15,642 bases of DNA, from positions 1-15,642 of the forward strand of contig CALJNY010000230.1 of the NCBI GenBank assembly GCA_937981515.1. The letters are read 5' to 3'. Shown here piece by piece: positions 6,570 to 14,563 of the stretch (positions within the stretch are counted from its first letter, which is position 1; every line of letters starts with the position of its first letter). Source of the stretch: an uncultured Collinsella sp. (GTDB taxonomy: Bacteria; Actinomycetota; Coriobacteriia; Coriobacteriales; Coriobacteriaceae). The position numbers and the translations under genes were made by a program. Under the pieces are notes generated by a model. It had not been told where the DNA came from and searched no databases. It saw nothing but the letters and a program-made list of their open reading frames with translations.

Positions 6570-7508
6570 TTATTTAGCAGAGACCTTGCCGCTGGCGTCC
6601 TTGACGACCTTCATGGCAGAGACGGGGATAAAGCCCTGCTCCTCGACGAGCTTGCCCTGGACGTCGTCGGAAAGCATGAACTCCAGGAAGGCCGTGGTGG
6701 CCTCGTCGGCGTCCTTGGAGCAGTACATGTGCTCGGTAGCCCAGATCTTGAAGGAGTCGTCGGTGACGTTTGCGCTCTTGGGCTCGACGCCCTCGACCTT
6801 GATGGCGTTGAACTTGGAGTCATCGAAGTGCGAGAAGTCGAGGTAGGAGATGGCGTTATCGGTGCTGCCCATCTGAGTCTGGACGTCGCCGGACTTGTCG
6901 AGCTCGGCGTCGCCCTTAAAGTCGACGGCCTCGTCGCCAAAGACGGCAGCCTCGAAGGTGGCGCGGGTGCCGGAGCCGGCCTTGCGGTTGAGCACGACGA
7001 TCTTGGCGTCGTCGCCGCCGACCTCCTTCCAGTTGGTGATCTGGCCGGAGAAGATGCCCTTGAGCTGCTCGAGGGACATGTCGTCGACCGTCACGTTCTT
7101 GGAGACGACGGGACCCATGCCCACAACGGCGACCTCGTGGTCGACGAGGTTCTTGACCTGATCGGCCTCGAGCTTGGACTCGGCGAAGACGTCGGAGTTA
7201 CCGATGGTGACGGTGCCGGCGGCAACAGCGGTCAGACCTTTGCCCGAACCGTTGCCCGAGCCGGAGACGGAGACGTCGGGGTTGGCATCCATGAACTTCT
7301 CGGCAGCAGCCTCGACGAGAGCCTGGAATGAGGAGGCACCGTCGTAGGTCACCTCGCCGGAGACGGACTCGGCAGCAGCGGAGCTACCCTTGTCGGTCTC
7401 GTCGGATGCGCCGGAGCCGCCGCAACCAACGAGACCGAGACCGACGATGCTGGCAAGACCACCAGCGAGGCCGAGGAACTGACGACGAGAATAAGCCTGA
7501 TCGAGCAT
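6570..7508 (-). CDS. pstS: Phosphate-binding lipoprotein PstS
   Basis: This extracytoplasmic phosphate receptor delivers phosphate to PstCA. The first 29 residues form a signal with a twin-arginine motif (SRRQFLG, 7-13), a hydrophobic core and a lipobox ending LVGC, so C29 would be lipidated. This implies Tat export as a lipoprotein. A serine/acidic linker (30-50) follows. Phosphate-contact motifs of the family are GSGNGSGKG (83-91) and RKAGSGTRATFE (175-186). The frame is open to 7598, but the ATG at 7508 is chosen because GAAAGGA lies just upstream and the signal peptide then starts normally; this gives 312 residues. It is the first gene of the operon and has a long leader (7509-7711). A Pho-type operator is expected but I could not identify one. 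Confidence 0.96.
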   Translation of the reverse strand: MLDQAYSRRQFLGLAGGLASIVGLGLVGCGGSGASDETDKGSSAAAESVSGEVTYDGASSFQALVEAAAEKFMDANPDVSVSGSGNGSGKGLTAVAAGTVTIGNSDVFAESKLEADQVKNLVDHEVAVVGMGPVVSKNVTVDDMSLEQLKGIFSGQITNWKEVGGDDAKIVVLNRKAGSGTRATFEAAVFGDEAVDFKGDAELDKSGDVQTQMGSTDNAISYLDFSHFDDSKFNAIKVEGVEPKSANVTDDSFKIWATEHMYCSKDADEATTAFLEFMLSDDVQGKLVEEQGFIPVSAMKVVKDASGKVSAK

Positions 7509-7711
7509 GATCTTCCTTTCATACATGCGACTCGCGGGCACCCTGCCCGCTTTGCTGTTTGGAAAGATACGGCCTCGATCGGGCAGCGCCCGCGCCAACT
7601 GCGGTTTCTTACGGGCATTTGATAAACCCTTACCGCAAGCGCGGCAGGGCTTTACAAACGAATAACAATCCCGCTGACAAGCATGGCCCGCCTTTTACAC
7701 CGATAAAAACA
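7509..7711 (-). promoter_or_regulatory. pstS leader and promoter region
   Basis: This 203-base leader runs to the end of the palindromic repeat. The clearest element is a perfect 7-base-pair hairpin (GCGGGCA 7534-7540 with TGCCCGC 7544-7550, CCC loop), 26 bases before the start codon and upstream of the ribosome site. A weak TTGTCA-like -35 (minus strand, near 7676-7681) lacks a good -10. I see no convincing PhoP/PhoB boxes. Confidence 0.4.
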
Positions 7712-7780
7712 AAGTTGCGGTGAAATAGTTCCTGTTTGGCTGTTAGGCAGCCGATTCTAGGAACTATTCCACCGCAACTT
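7712..7780. repeat. Palindromic repeat, copy A
   Basis: The 21-base arms 7712-7732 and 7760-7780 are reverse complements with one mismatch. An apical hairpin GGCTG/CAGCC (7738-7742 with 7748-7752) sits inside. The outer end TTGCGGTG is shared with copies B and C. It begins 22 bases beyond the dipeptidase stop codon. On the minus strand it runs into CTTTGTTTTTATC, so it could also end the dipeptidase transcript. It is diverged from B and C in the middle of the arms, but the pairing is kept. Confidence 0.8.
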
Positions 7781-7802
7781 AGATTGGCAAAACGCCGCAA
7801 CC

Positions 7803-9239
7803 TTAAAGCTCGAGCTCGTTGAGCCTTAAGATCGCAACAATATAGATCTTGAGCGCTTGCTTGAGCTGTTCCTCGTTGGCGCACTCGTTGGGGCCGTGCA
7901 TCTGGCCACCCCACGCGGGCAGCTCAAGGCCGGTCTCCTCGGGGCCAAACGACACGGCGCGGGCAAAGTTGCGCGCATACGTGCCACCGCCCATGGCAAA
8001 GGGCTCGGCATGCTTACCCGTAAACTCGTTATAGGTGTCAATCAGCGCTTTCACGGCCGGATCGTCGGCAGAGACCGAGAACGGCACCTTGGCACGACCC
8101 ACGCGATACGTCACACCAAAGCGGCCCACGAGCGGCTCGAGCTGCTCGCAGATGGTATCGGCGCTCGTGCTGTCGGGGAAACGCACGTCGATGACCTGCT
8201 CAATGTGGCCATCCGCCACGCGGATGACGCCGGGGTTGCAGGTGAGCGGGCCAAACGCGGGGCTCGTCGCGTCGATACCCAGGCCGCGGCCATAGGCGTC
8301 CGCATGCACAAAGGCCAGAAACTTGACAAACTCGTGCTCGGCAGGCGTCAGCAGGCGCTCGTCGCGCGCACCAAACGCATCCTCGGCCTCGCGCAGATAC
8401 GCCACGATGAGGCCGACGGCATTGATCGTTCCCTCGGGCATCGAAGCATGACCGCCAATGCCGTGGGCAAAAATCTGCGCATGGCCGTTCTCGAGCGTCG
8501 TAATCTCCAGGCGGTCGGCGTTCTCGACCGGCGCCGGTAGTTCATCGGCGGCAATCGCAAGCTCGCAGATAGACTGCGACGGAATGGCGTTGCTCGCCTC
8601 GGCACCGCTCCACGACACAATACGCCCGCCATCGATCCTAGAGCTCACAAACGTCGCCCCAAACTGGCCCTTCTCGGCATTACAAACCGGGAACTCGGCA
8701 TCGGGCGTAAACAGAAAGTCGGGGTTCGCGTGGTTCTCCAGATAATGGTGAACGTCGGACATGCCCACTTCCTCATCACAGCCCAGCAGCGCGCGAAAGG
8801 TATAGCGCGGCACAATGCCGTGCTTGAGCAGGTAGGCGCCGGCGTAGAGCGACAGCACCGCCGGGCCCTTGTCGTCGATCACGCCACGGCCGAGCAGCCA
8901 GCCCTCGCGACGCTCCATCGCAAACGGGTCGGTGTTCCAGCCGGGGCCGGCGGGCACCACGTCCACATGGCAAATGGTCGCAAGCTGCTTGTCGCCGCGG
9001 CCCGGGATATCGGCAATGCCCACATAGCCCTCGTCGTCGCTCGTCTGGTAGCCGAGCTTCTGCGCGATGCCGAGCGCGCAATCGAGCGCGTCACGGACCG
9101 GGCGGCCAAACGGCGCGCCGGGCTCTGCATCGGCAGAAACTGCCACGGACGGATAACTCACCAGCTGCTCGATATCGGCGACGACATCCTCCCAGACCTC
9201 GTCGACATACTCGGCAACGCTCTGCTCCACCTGATTCAT
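7803..9239 (-). CDS. M20-family (PepV/Sapep-type) metallo-dipeptidase
   Basis: This cytosolic Zn/Mn-dependent dipeptidase releases amino acids from dipeptides taken up from outside. Metal and catalytic residues are visible: H91 and D93 in HVDVVP, D122 in GRGVIDDKGP, E156-E157 in CDEEVG, D180 in FTPDAEFP, and H448 near the C terminus in GGQMHGPNE. The lid/dimerisation domain occupies about 190-380 and contains GGHASMPEG (H264). At 478 residues it is close to PepV (about 470). The frame is open to 9284, but the ATG at 9239 is preceded by AAGGAGG at ideal spacing and gives the family N terminus. It lies 54 bases after the HAD gene and is probably co-transcribed with it. Confidence 0.93.
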   Translation of the reverse strand: MNQVEQSVAEYVDEVWEDVVADIEQLVSYPSVAVSADAEPGAPFGRPVRDALDCALGIAQKLGYQTSDDEGYVGIADIPGRGDKQLATICHVDVVPAGPGWNTDPFAMERREGWLLGRGVIDDKGPAVLSLYAGAYLLKHGIVPRYTFRALLGCDEEVGMSDVHHYLENHANPDFLFTPDAEFPVCNAEKGQFGATFVSSRIDGGRIVSWSGAEASNAIPSQSICELAIAADELPAPVENADRLEITTLENGHAQIFAHGIGGHASMPEGTINAVGLIVAYLREAEDAFGARDERLLTPAEHEFVKFLAFVHADAYGRGLGIDATSPAFGPLTCNPGVIRVADGHIEQVIDVRFPDSTSADTICEQLEPLVGRFGVTYRVGRAKVPFSVSADDPAVKALIDTYNEFTGKHAEPFAMGGGTYARNFARAVSFGPEETGLELPAWGGQMHGPNECANEEQLKQALKIYIVAILRLNELEL

Positions 9240-9293
9240 GGACGACCTCCTTACCAATGAGCGGCGAGCGTGCCCGCCCCTCACATCACATAC

Positions 9294-9956
9294 TTATATA
9301 GCGAAAAGTTTAGCAAGCTCGGCCACCGAGCGCACCACCGCATCGGCGCCCGCGGCCTCGTGCTCCCCCGGTGCCGCAGCGCCCGAATAGATGCCGATAC
9401 ACGGCACGCCCATCGCGTGCGCGCCCTCGACGTCGTTAAAGCGGTCGCCAATCATCACGGCCTCGTCCGCGGTCGCGCCCAGGGCCGCCAGCGCATCGCG
9501 GACCGAATCCGCCTTGGTCTCGCGCCCCTGCGGCGGATTCATGCCAACCACGGCCTCAAACTGGTAAAGCCCCAGCTCATGCACCATATCGATGCACTTC
9601 GCCTCCATGCGAGACGTCGCGACCGCCATGCGATGCCCCTGCGCGGCAAGGCTGTCGAGCAGCTCGGAGATTCCATCGAACACGGGGTACTCTTCCGGTC
9701 CCAGCTCATCAAAAAAGGCGCGGTACTCGTCGGCCACCACAAGCGACTCCTCGCGGGAAAAGCCGTAAAAGTCGTGGAAGCTCTTCCACAGGGGAGGCCC
9801 GATCATACGGCGCAAGTCACCCATCTGCGCTTCCGAAAACCCGCGCGCAGCCAGCGTCTTGCGCGTCGAGGTCATCACCGCCCGGCCCGTATCGGCCACC
9901 GTGCCATCGAAATCAAACAGCACGACCGGCCGCCTGCATATCTCCAGTGCCTCCAT
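9294..9956 (-). CDS. HAD hydrolase, phosphoglycolate-phosphatase-like (Gph/PGP type)
   Basis: This subfamily IA HAD phosphatase has nucleophile D15 and acid D17 in FDFDGTVAD, a helical cap at about 25-95 (with GPPLWKSFHDFYG, as in Gph/YqiK-type enzymes), motif II VATSR, and motif IV GDRFND with a long acidic follow-on. The substrate is probably a small phosphate ester such as 2-phosphoglycolate or a nucleotide; this is not decided by sequence. The frame is open to a GTG at 9989. I prefer ATG 9956 (220 residues), since GGAAGAGG is spaced 6 bases from it; ATG 9962 is the alternative. A promoter-like pair lies upstream at 10021-10049. It leads a two-gene unit with the dipeptidase. Confidence 0.9.
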   Translation of the reverse strand: MEALEICRRPVVLFDFDGTVADTGRAVMTSTRKTLAARGFSEAQMGDLRRMIGPPLWKSFHDFYGFSREESLVVADEYRAFFDELGPEEYPVFDGISELLDSLAAQGHRMAVATSRMEAKCIDMVHELGLYQFEAVVGMNPPQGRETKADSVRDALAALGATADEAVMIGDRFNDVEGAHAMGVPCIGIYSGAAAPGEHEAAGADAVVRSVAELAKLFAI

Positions 9957-10004
9957 CGGCATCCCTCTTCCCCAGTTGATGATTTCCACACCGACACTTC
10001 AAAC

Positions 10005-10020
10005 TGTTGACTATTCAACA
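10005..10020. promoter_or_regulatory. Operator-like dyad in divergent region
   Basis: TGTTGA (10005-10010) and TCAACA (10015-10020) are perfect 6-base inverted arms with a 4-base spacer. It lies between the divergent HAD and DegV genes and immediately downstream of the minus-strand -10. The position suits a repressor site, but no regulator is known for it. Confidence 0.3.
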
Positions 10021-10049
10021 ATTTAACCTAGCAATGTGGAGCAACTCAA
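10021..10049 (-). promoter_or_regulatory. Candidate promoter of the HAD-dipeptidase unit
   Basis: On the minus strand TTGAGT (10049-10044) and TTAAAT (10026-10021) are spaced 17 bases apart, with about 65 bases to the chosen start codon. A plus-strand TATACT at 10051-10056 could be the -10 for DegV, but I see no good -35 for it. Confidence 0.4.
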
Positions 10050-10112
10050 CTATACTTGTCGCACTTTGCTCTCAGAAGGCGGCGCGCAAGCGCCCCAACG
10101 AAAGGTGCAATT

Positions 10113-10973
10113 ATGTCTTTTGCCATCATAACCGACTCCACGTCGGACATCTCCCCCGCCCGCGCTCAAGAGCTTGGCATTTACGTCATTCCGCTGCATG
10201 TGATTATCGAAGGCGAGGACCTGCTCGACCAGGTGCAGATCACCGCCGAAGAGTACGTCGCCCGCATGGCAGGCTCTGAGCAGCTGCCGCACACCTCGCA
10301 GCCGAGTGCCGGCGAGTTCAAGGCACTCTTTGACCGCGTGCTCGCCAACGGCCACGACAGCGCCATCTTTATCTCGCTGTGCAGCGAGTGGTCCGCCTGC
10401 TATGCCAACGCCAGCCTGACGGCCGAAACGCACGAGCTCGACGTGCGCTGCATCGACTCGCGCACCGGCTCGGGCGCCGAGGGTCTGCTGGTAGAGTACG
10501 CGCTGGCCATGCGCGAGGACGGCCGCAGCCTAGACGAGACCGAGGCTCAGATCCGCGCGACGCTGCCCGACGCCCATCTGCTGCTGATTCCGCGCACGCT
10601 CGAGAACCTGGTCAAGAACGGCCGCGCGCCCAAGCTCGCTGGCCAGCTGACGCAGATGCTCAACATTCGCCTGGCCGTTTCGCCGGAGTGGAAATCGGGC
10701 GAGATCAAGGCCATCAAGAAGGGCCGCGGCGCCAAGCGCATCGTCGCCAACACCATGGCCGACTGCCTCGCATTTTTGGCTGAGCATCCGGGTTCAAGCG
10801 TGCGCGTGCTCACGACCGGCGCCGCCGAGGAGCAAGAGCTCGTCAACCAGGCACTCGCGGGCCAGGACTACGTAGACGCCGGCACCGGCCCCATCGGCTG
10901 TACCATCGCGACCCACGTAGGCCTCGACGCCATCGCCATCAGCTACTGCCCCCGCTACCAGCCCATCCACTAG
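10113..10973 (+). CDS. DegV family fatty-acid-binding protein
   Basis: DegV/FakB-type proteins hold a free fatty acid so that the FakA kinase can phosphorylate it for lipid synthesis. This 286-residue protein starts FAIITDSTSDI (family start, with D8-S9-T10), has the fatty-acid head-group motif TSQPS (61-65), IDSRTGSGAEGLLV in the middle, and ends with THVGLDAIAISY, matching the family's C-terminal glycine/threonine loop. The usual serine-glycine-threonine around residue 92 (SSxLSGTY) reads SLCSEWSACY here, a mild deviation. The frame is open from 10056, but ATG 10113 has AAAGG 8 bases upstream and gives the right N terminus. A small GNRA-like hairpin (10081-10094) lies in the leader. No fakA/DAK2 kinase gene is present in the window. 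Confidence 0.94.
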   Translation: MSFAIITDSTSDISPARAQELGIYVIPLHVIIEGEDLLDQVQITAEEYVARMAGSEQLPHTSQPSAGEFKALFDRVLANGHDSAIFISLCSEWSACYANASLTAETHELDVRCIDSRTGSGAEGLLVEYALAMREDGRSLDETEAQIRATLPDAHLLLIPRTLENLVKNGRAPKLAGQLTQMLNIRLAVSPEWKSGEIKAIKKGRGAKRIVANTMADCLAFLAEHPGSSVRVLTTGAAEEQELVNQALAGQDYVDAGTGPIGCTIATHVGLDAIAISYCPRYQPIH

Positions 10974-10983
10974 GAGCACCTTT

Positions 10984-11053
10984 ACCACTTGCGGTGGAAT
11001 AGGGACTGTTTTTGGCTTATCAGCCGCAAATCAATCCCCATTCCACCGCAACT
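10984..11053. repeat. Palindromic repeat, copy B
   Basis: The arms 10987-11007 and 11033-11053 are inverted with 3 mismatches. The apical hairpin GGCT-TATC-AGCC is perfect. It starts 10 bases after the degV stop codon and is followed by CTTCTTTT, so it may also end the degV transcript. Compared with copy C in the same orientation, it differs by 4 substitutions and one inserted T. Confidence 0.85.
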
Positions 11054-11141
11054 TCTTTTGCTGAGCCATCCATATACAAGATATGCTGACGATCGGCGCA
11101 TTCCCAGCTGTTTGGGGGAGCTTCGACTAGCCCCTAGCGGT

Positions 11142-11370
11142 ACCCGGTGGGCAAAAAATGGCAAATATGAGTACTGTCATAAATTTAGTAACAGCAAAAT
11201 TTCGCTGAAATTGCCCGCTTCCACCAATTTCAAGCTCCATAAAGCCCCGAATCGTCGTGTTTAGAGGGGTGAATATACTAAAACTCAATCAATTGGTCTT
11301 AGATACTTCTCAAATGATATGAGACTAACCGAGCAACAGTACTCATTTTTTCCATTTTTTGCCACCGGGT
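11142..11370. repeat. 229-base segment bounded by long inverted repeats
   Basis: The left end 11142-11177 and the right end 11336-11370 are reverse complements over 36/35 bases, with 2 substitutions and one 1-base gap. The outer end is ACCCGGTGG and the inner end is GAGTACTGT. The 158 bases between have no open frame of note, but contain a small hairpin (TCTCA/TGAGA, 11308-11324). I find no flanking target duplication. The size and layout resemble a MITE-type element or two head-to-head repeat units. Confidence 0.75.
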
Positions 11371-11578
11371 CTGAATGAGGTCCGCTCTTTACGCCTCCGG
11401 CTACCCATATGACCGCAAACCCTGATTATCAAGGACCGTCGCGCGCCTTGGCATCGACCGAAAGCCGCTCGCAGAATAATCCCTTGCCATTAGCAAACTT
11501 GAATCGAAATTACATATCCCAAAAAGCCGTAATGCCGTACCCTCGTCTCAACAACTCCAATACAAGGACGGCATTCAA

Positions 11579-14563
11579 ATGGGCAACGCCATGCATCAAT
11601 ACGCCCTCTTTGGGACCGCACAATTTAAATACGATCAGACGATCACACATATATCGGACCAACACCGACAAATCGTCATTTGCAACAACGGTTCAGACGT
11701 ACGCTACGCAACGCTAGAAGAGTGGGAAGAAGCTGGCGCTTTGTTCGATGAACGAGCGCAAATCGAGGGCATCGTCACCAGCGCGAGCCCAGCACGCGAT
11801 AAACTCGAGCTCTTTCGCAGTCTCTTTACCGGGCGCAAAGATGTTTACGCTCATGGATATCGCAGAAAGGAGGGGGGCATTGGCTATACGCCTGCTTGTG
11901 CTAATGAGTGGGAGCCAGGAATTTGCCCCAAAGCAGCCCATCAAAGAGTTAAATGCGTAGAATGCAGCAATCGCGTCTTCCCGGAATTAAGCGATGCCGC
12001 AATCATTGCTCACTTTAAAGGCAACGATGACCGGTTCCGCGATGTCCTCGGGCAATATGTTCTCGATAGGAACTGCAACACGAAAGTTCTCGTCATCGAT
12101 TTTGACAAAGCGGACTGGAAAGAGGCAACACATGCCGTACGGCTTGTTGCAATACGACGGGGCATTAACGCCGCCGTTGAGCGCTCAAAGTCCGGCAACG
12201 GCGCCCACATCTGGTTTTTCTTCCTCGAGCCAATCAGCGCAAAGGCTGCCCGAGAGTTTGGAAGTTGCCTCATAACCGAAGCTGCGGCGCATAATAAGAC
12301 AATCACGTTCGAGGCCTTTGATCGAATGCTACCCGCTCAGGCCACTATTCCCGATGGAGGCTTCGGAAACCTCATCGCACTCCCCTTTCAAGGCAGGGCG
12401 CAACGTGAAGGAAACAGTGTATTTGTAGACGAACAATTCAAGCCCTTTCCCGACCAATGGCTCTATCTATCACAAGTCCAGCTGATTCCGCGCTCGACGG
12501 TGCAAGATCTGATTGAGGCCCCTGGAAACAACCCGCACGGACCAGCAACAACTACGGTGGCAAACAAGGGCAAACGGTATGCCCAAAGACCACGAAAGCG
12601 ACTACCACTCACATCGCGGGACTTTCCCTCATCGCTGCCCGTTATTCAAGCCGATATGCTGTACATCCCCGAGAAGTCTCTGAGTCCAGCAGCTCAAATG
12701 GAAATCCGCGGACTTGCGACATTTGCCAATCCGGCATTCTATCGCGCGCAGTCCATGCATCAATCAGTATTCGGCAAACCGCGACTCATAGACCTTAGCG
12801 AACTGAGAGATGGTCATGTTGCAATTCCCCGGGGCTGCAAAACTCAACTTGAGCAGCTAGTTCAAGAGACCGGCGTTACCGCCCACTATTCAGACGAGCG
12901 CAAATCGGGTAATCCGATTGTTATGGCATTTAAAGGAGTCCTTCGCCCTGAGCAGCAAATCGCCGCTGATCAGATGCTCATATACGAAGACGGAATCATG
13001 TCCGCGCCGACAGGCTTCGGTAAAACAGTCATCGGAGCTTATCTTATTGCATCCATTGGTCTTCCAACGCTCGTCATCGTTCCCAAAACCGCACTCATAA
13101 CCCAATGGAAATCCCAGCTCGAGCGATTTATCGACATTACGGACAACAGGGAGCCCGTCCGAACCCCAAAAGGACGAATCAGCAAAAGGCAGCCTCCGGT
13201 CATCGGACAAATAGGAGGAGGCAAAATGGCCGTAAGCGGCCTCGTCGACATCGCTTCGTTCCAGTCGTTATCTGGCAAAGACCGCCAAACCGGAGAGCCG
13301 ATAGTTAAGGGCCTTGTTCGAAATTACGGCCTCATTATCTGCGACGAATGCCACCATGCCGCCGCACCACAGCTCGAGCTTATTCTCAAGTCCGCCCCGG
13401 CCAAATACGTATACGGCCTTTCTGCGACGCCCGAACGATCCGACGGCCTTACGCGGGCGCTCTCCATGCTCTGCGGCCCGCTCCGTTATGTTATCGATCC
13501 AAAAGCGCAAGCGATTCAGCAGGGCATCCAGCGCATCGTACGGCCTCGTTTTACTGGAATTCGACTACCCGCCTACGAGCCAGGTGCAAACTTCAATCAG
13601 ATTCTCGACCTGCTGTGCACGCATGCAGCTAGAAACGAATTGATTGTCAACGACGCTATTGAAGCTGCGTCAAACGGCCGGCATCCGCTCGTTCTGACTA
13701 AAAGGAAAAAGCATGCCGAGGAGCTGTTCGGGATGCTCAAAAACCAAGGACACGAACCCGTTCTCCTGACCGGGGAAATCGACGCCAAAGAAAGAAAAAC
13801 GATACTGAGCAGTCTTCCCCGCTTCGAGCATGAACATCGAATCATCGTCGCCACCGAAAGCCTTTTGGGCGAGGGCTTCGATCTGTCCTACCTTGACACT
13901 CTACTCATTGCCACGCCGATATCGTGGGACGGCAGCATCACGCAGCAGGCGGGCAGGCTCCATAGAAGCCACGAGGGCAAGCGACAGGTTGAGATATTCG
14001 ACTACGTTGATTTATCTATACCCATGCTCGCCCGCATGTACCAGAAGAGACTCAAGACCTACGCCAAGCTCGGGTACGAAGTCTACGTGACCGGAGGCAG
14101 CGAGCAGTCCGATCAAAACATTCTCATAGAACCGGCTAATGCCGTAGAGACTCTGGTTGAAGACATCGTTGGCGCCGCCAAGAGCATCTTCATTGCCGCG
14201 CCCTACGCATCCGCCGCCTGCCTCGCAAAGCTCGGCGATGCAATCAAAGGTGCCACTGCCCGAGGGATTGCTCTTGAGTTTTTCATTGCCTCGACTCCGC
14301 GCGAAGATGCAAGCGAGACTTTGGCAGAAATGAACGTCGAGCATGCCATTAGAGCAGAAGGACGTTTGTGTGCAGCGATAATTGACGAAGAAACAATCTG
14401 GTACGGAACGATCCCGCTACTAGCTTTCCCCAAGAAAGAAGACTGCAGCATCAGGTTCAAAAACAGCGAGATCGCAGCGGAGCTCTTAGACGAAATCAAC
14501 CACAAGGGAAAGCCAGATGCCACGTCAACAGGCAGGACATCCCCACCACTTGCGGTGGAATAG
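11579..14563 (+). CDS. TOTE-type primase - SF2 helicase - PLD-like fusion protein
   Basis: This 994-residue protein joins several parts. A possible zinc knuckle (C107, C116, C126, C129) precedes a TOTE-family archaeo-eukaryotic primase domain (about 140-305) with DFD (D174, D176), SGNGAHIW (H210), FDR (D248), and the family strings GGFGNLIALP and GNSVFVD. An SF2 helicase follows (about 450-810) with Walker A APTGFGKT (476-483), DECH (589-592), SATPE (615-619) and QQAGRLHR (789-796), XPB/RAD25-like. A PLD-like tail (about 855-975) keeps WYGTIPLL but lacks the HxK residues. Fusions of this kind are known from TOTE conflict systems, thought to act against invading DNA; a defence role is inferred. 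ATG 11579 has AAGGA 10 bases upstream. Base content is lower in GC than the neighbours (48% in 12001-12060 versus 72% in 8941-9000). The last residues are encoded by repeat copy C. Confidence 0.92.
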   Translation: MGNAMHQYALFGTAQFKYDQTITHISDQHRQIVICNNGSDVRYATLEEWEEAGALFDERAQIEGIVTSASPARDKLELFRSLFTGRKDVYAHGYRRKEGGIGYTPACANEWEPGICPKAAHQRVKCVECSNRVFPELSDAAIIAHFKGNDDRFRDVLGQYVLDRNCNTKVLVIDFDKADWKEATHAVRLVAIRRGINAAVERSKSGNGAHIWFFFLEPISAKAAREFGSCLITEAAAHNKTITFEAFDRMLPAQATIPDGGFGNLIALPFQGRAQREGNSVFVDEQFKPFPDQWLYLSQVQLIPRSTVQDLIEAPGNNPHGPATTTVANKGKRYAQRPRKRLPLTSRDFPSSLPVIQADMLYIPEKSLSPAAQMEIRGLATFANPAFYRAQSMHQSVFGKPRLIDLSELRDGHVAIPRGCKTQLEQLVQETGVTAHYSDERKSGNPIVMAFKGVLRPEQQIAADQMLIYEDGIMSAPTGFGKTVIGAYLIASIGLPTLVIVPKTALITQWKSQLERFIDITDNREPVRTPKGRISKRQPPVIGQIGGGKMAVSGLVDIASFQSLSGKDRQTGEPIVKGLVRNYGLIICDECHHAAAPQLELILKSAPAKYVYGLSATPERSDGLTRALSMLCGPLRYVIDPKAQAIQQGIQRIVRPRFTGIRLPAYEPGANFNQILDLLCTHAARNELIVNDAIEAASNGRHPLVLTKRKKHAEELFGMLKNQGHEPVLLTGEIDAKERKTILSSLPRFEHEHRIIVATESLLGEGFDLSYLDTLLIATPISWDGSITQQAGRLHRSHEGKRQVEIFDYVDLSIPMLARMYQKRLKTYAKLGYEVYVTGGSEQSDQNILIEPANAVETLVEDIVGAAKSIFIAAPYASAACLAKLGDAIKGATARGIALEFFIASTPREDASETLAEMNVEHAIRAEGRLCAAIIDEETIWYGTIPLLAFPKKEDCSIRFKNSEIAAELLDEINHKGKPDATSTGRTSPPLAVE

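Larger units (their letters stand above)
10974..11578. other. Repeat-rich intergenic region
   Basis: This 605-base stretch has no convincing gene. It holds palindromic repeat copy B (10984-11053), the 229-base inverted-repeat segment (11142-11370) and about 200 bases of leader before the primase-helicase gene. It is visibly more A/T rich than the operons to the left. The frame of the primase-helicase is open back to a TAA at 11477-11479 but offers no ATG or GTG there. Confidence 0.6.

Noticed and set aside
6351..7331. Long plus-strand open frame (326 codons) over pstS and the pstC start
   Set aside because: It is antisense to PstS motifs, and its D/V/G/L repeats mirror the serine/alanine/glycine codons of the real gene.
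7712..7780. Riboswitch or pst leader element
   Set aside because: The sequence is a palindromic repeat found at two other unrelated places, so it is not specific to pst regulation.
11409..11717. Plus-strand frame of 102 codons upstream of and into the primase-helicase gene
   Set aside because: It overlaps the start of the recognised protein in another frame, lacks a ribosome site and shows no domain.
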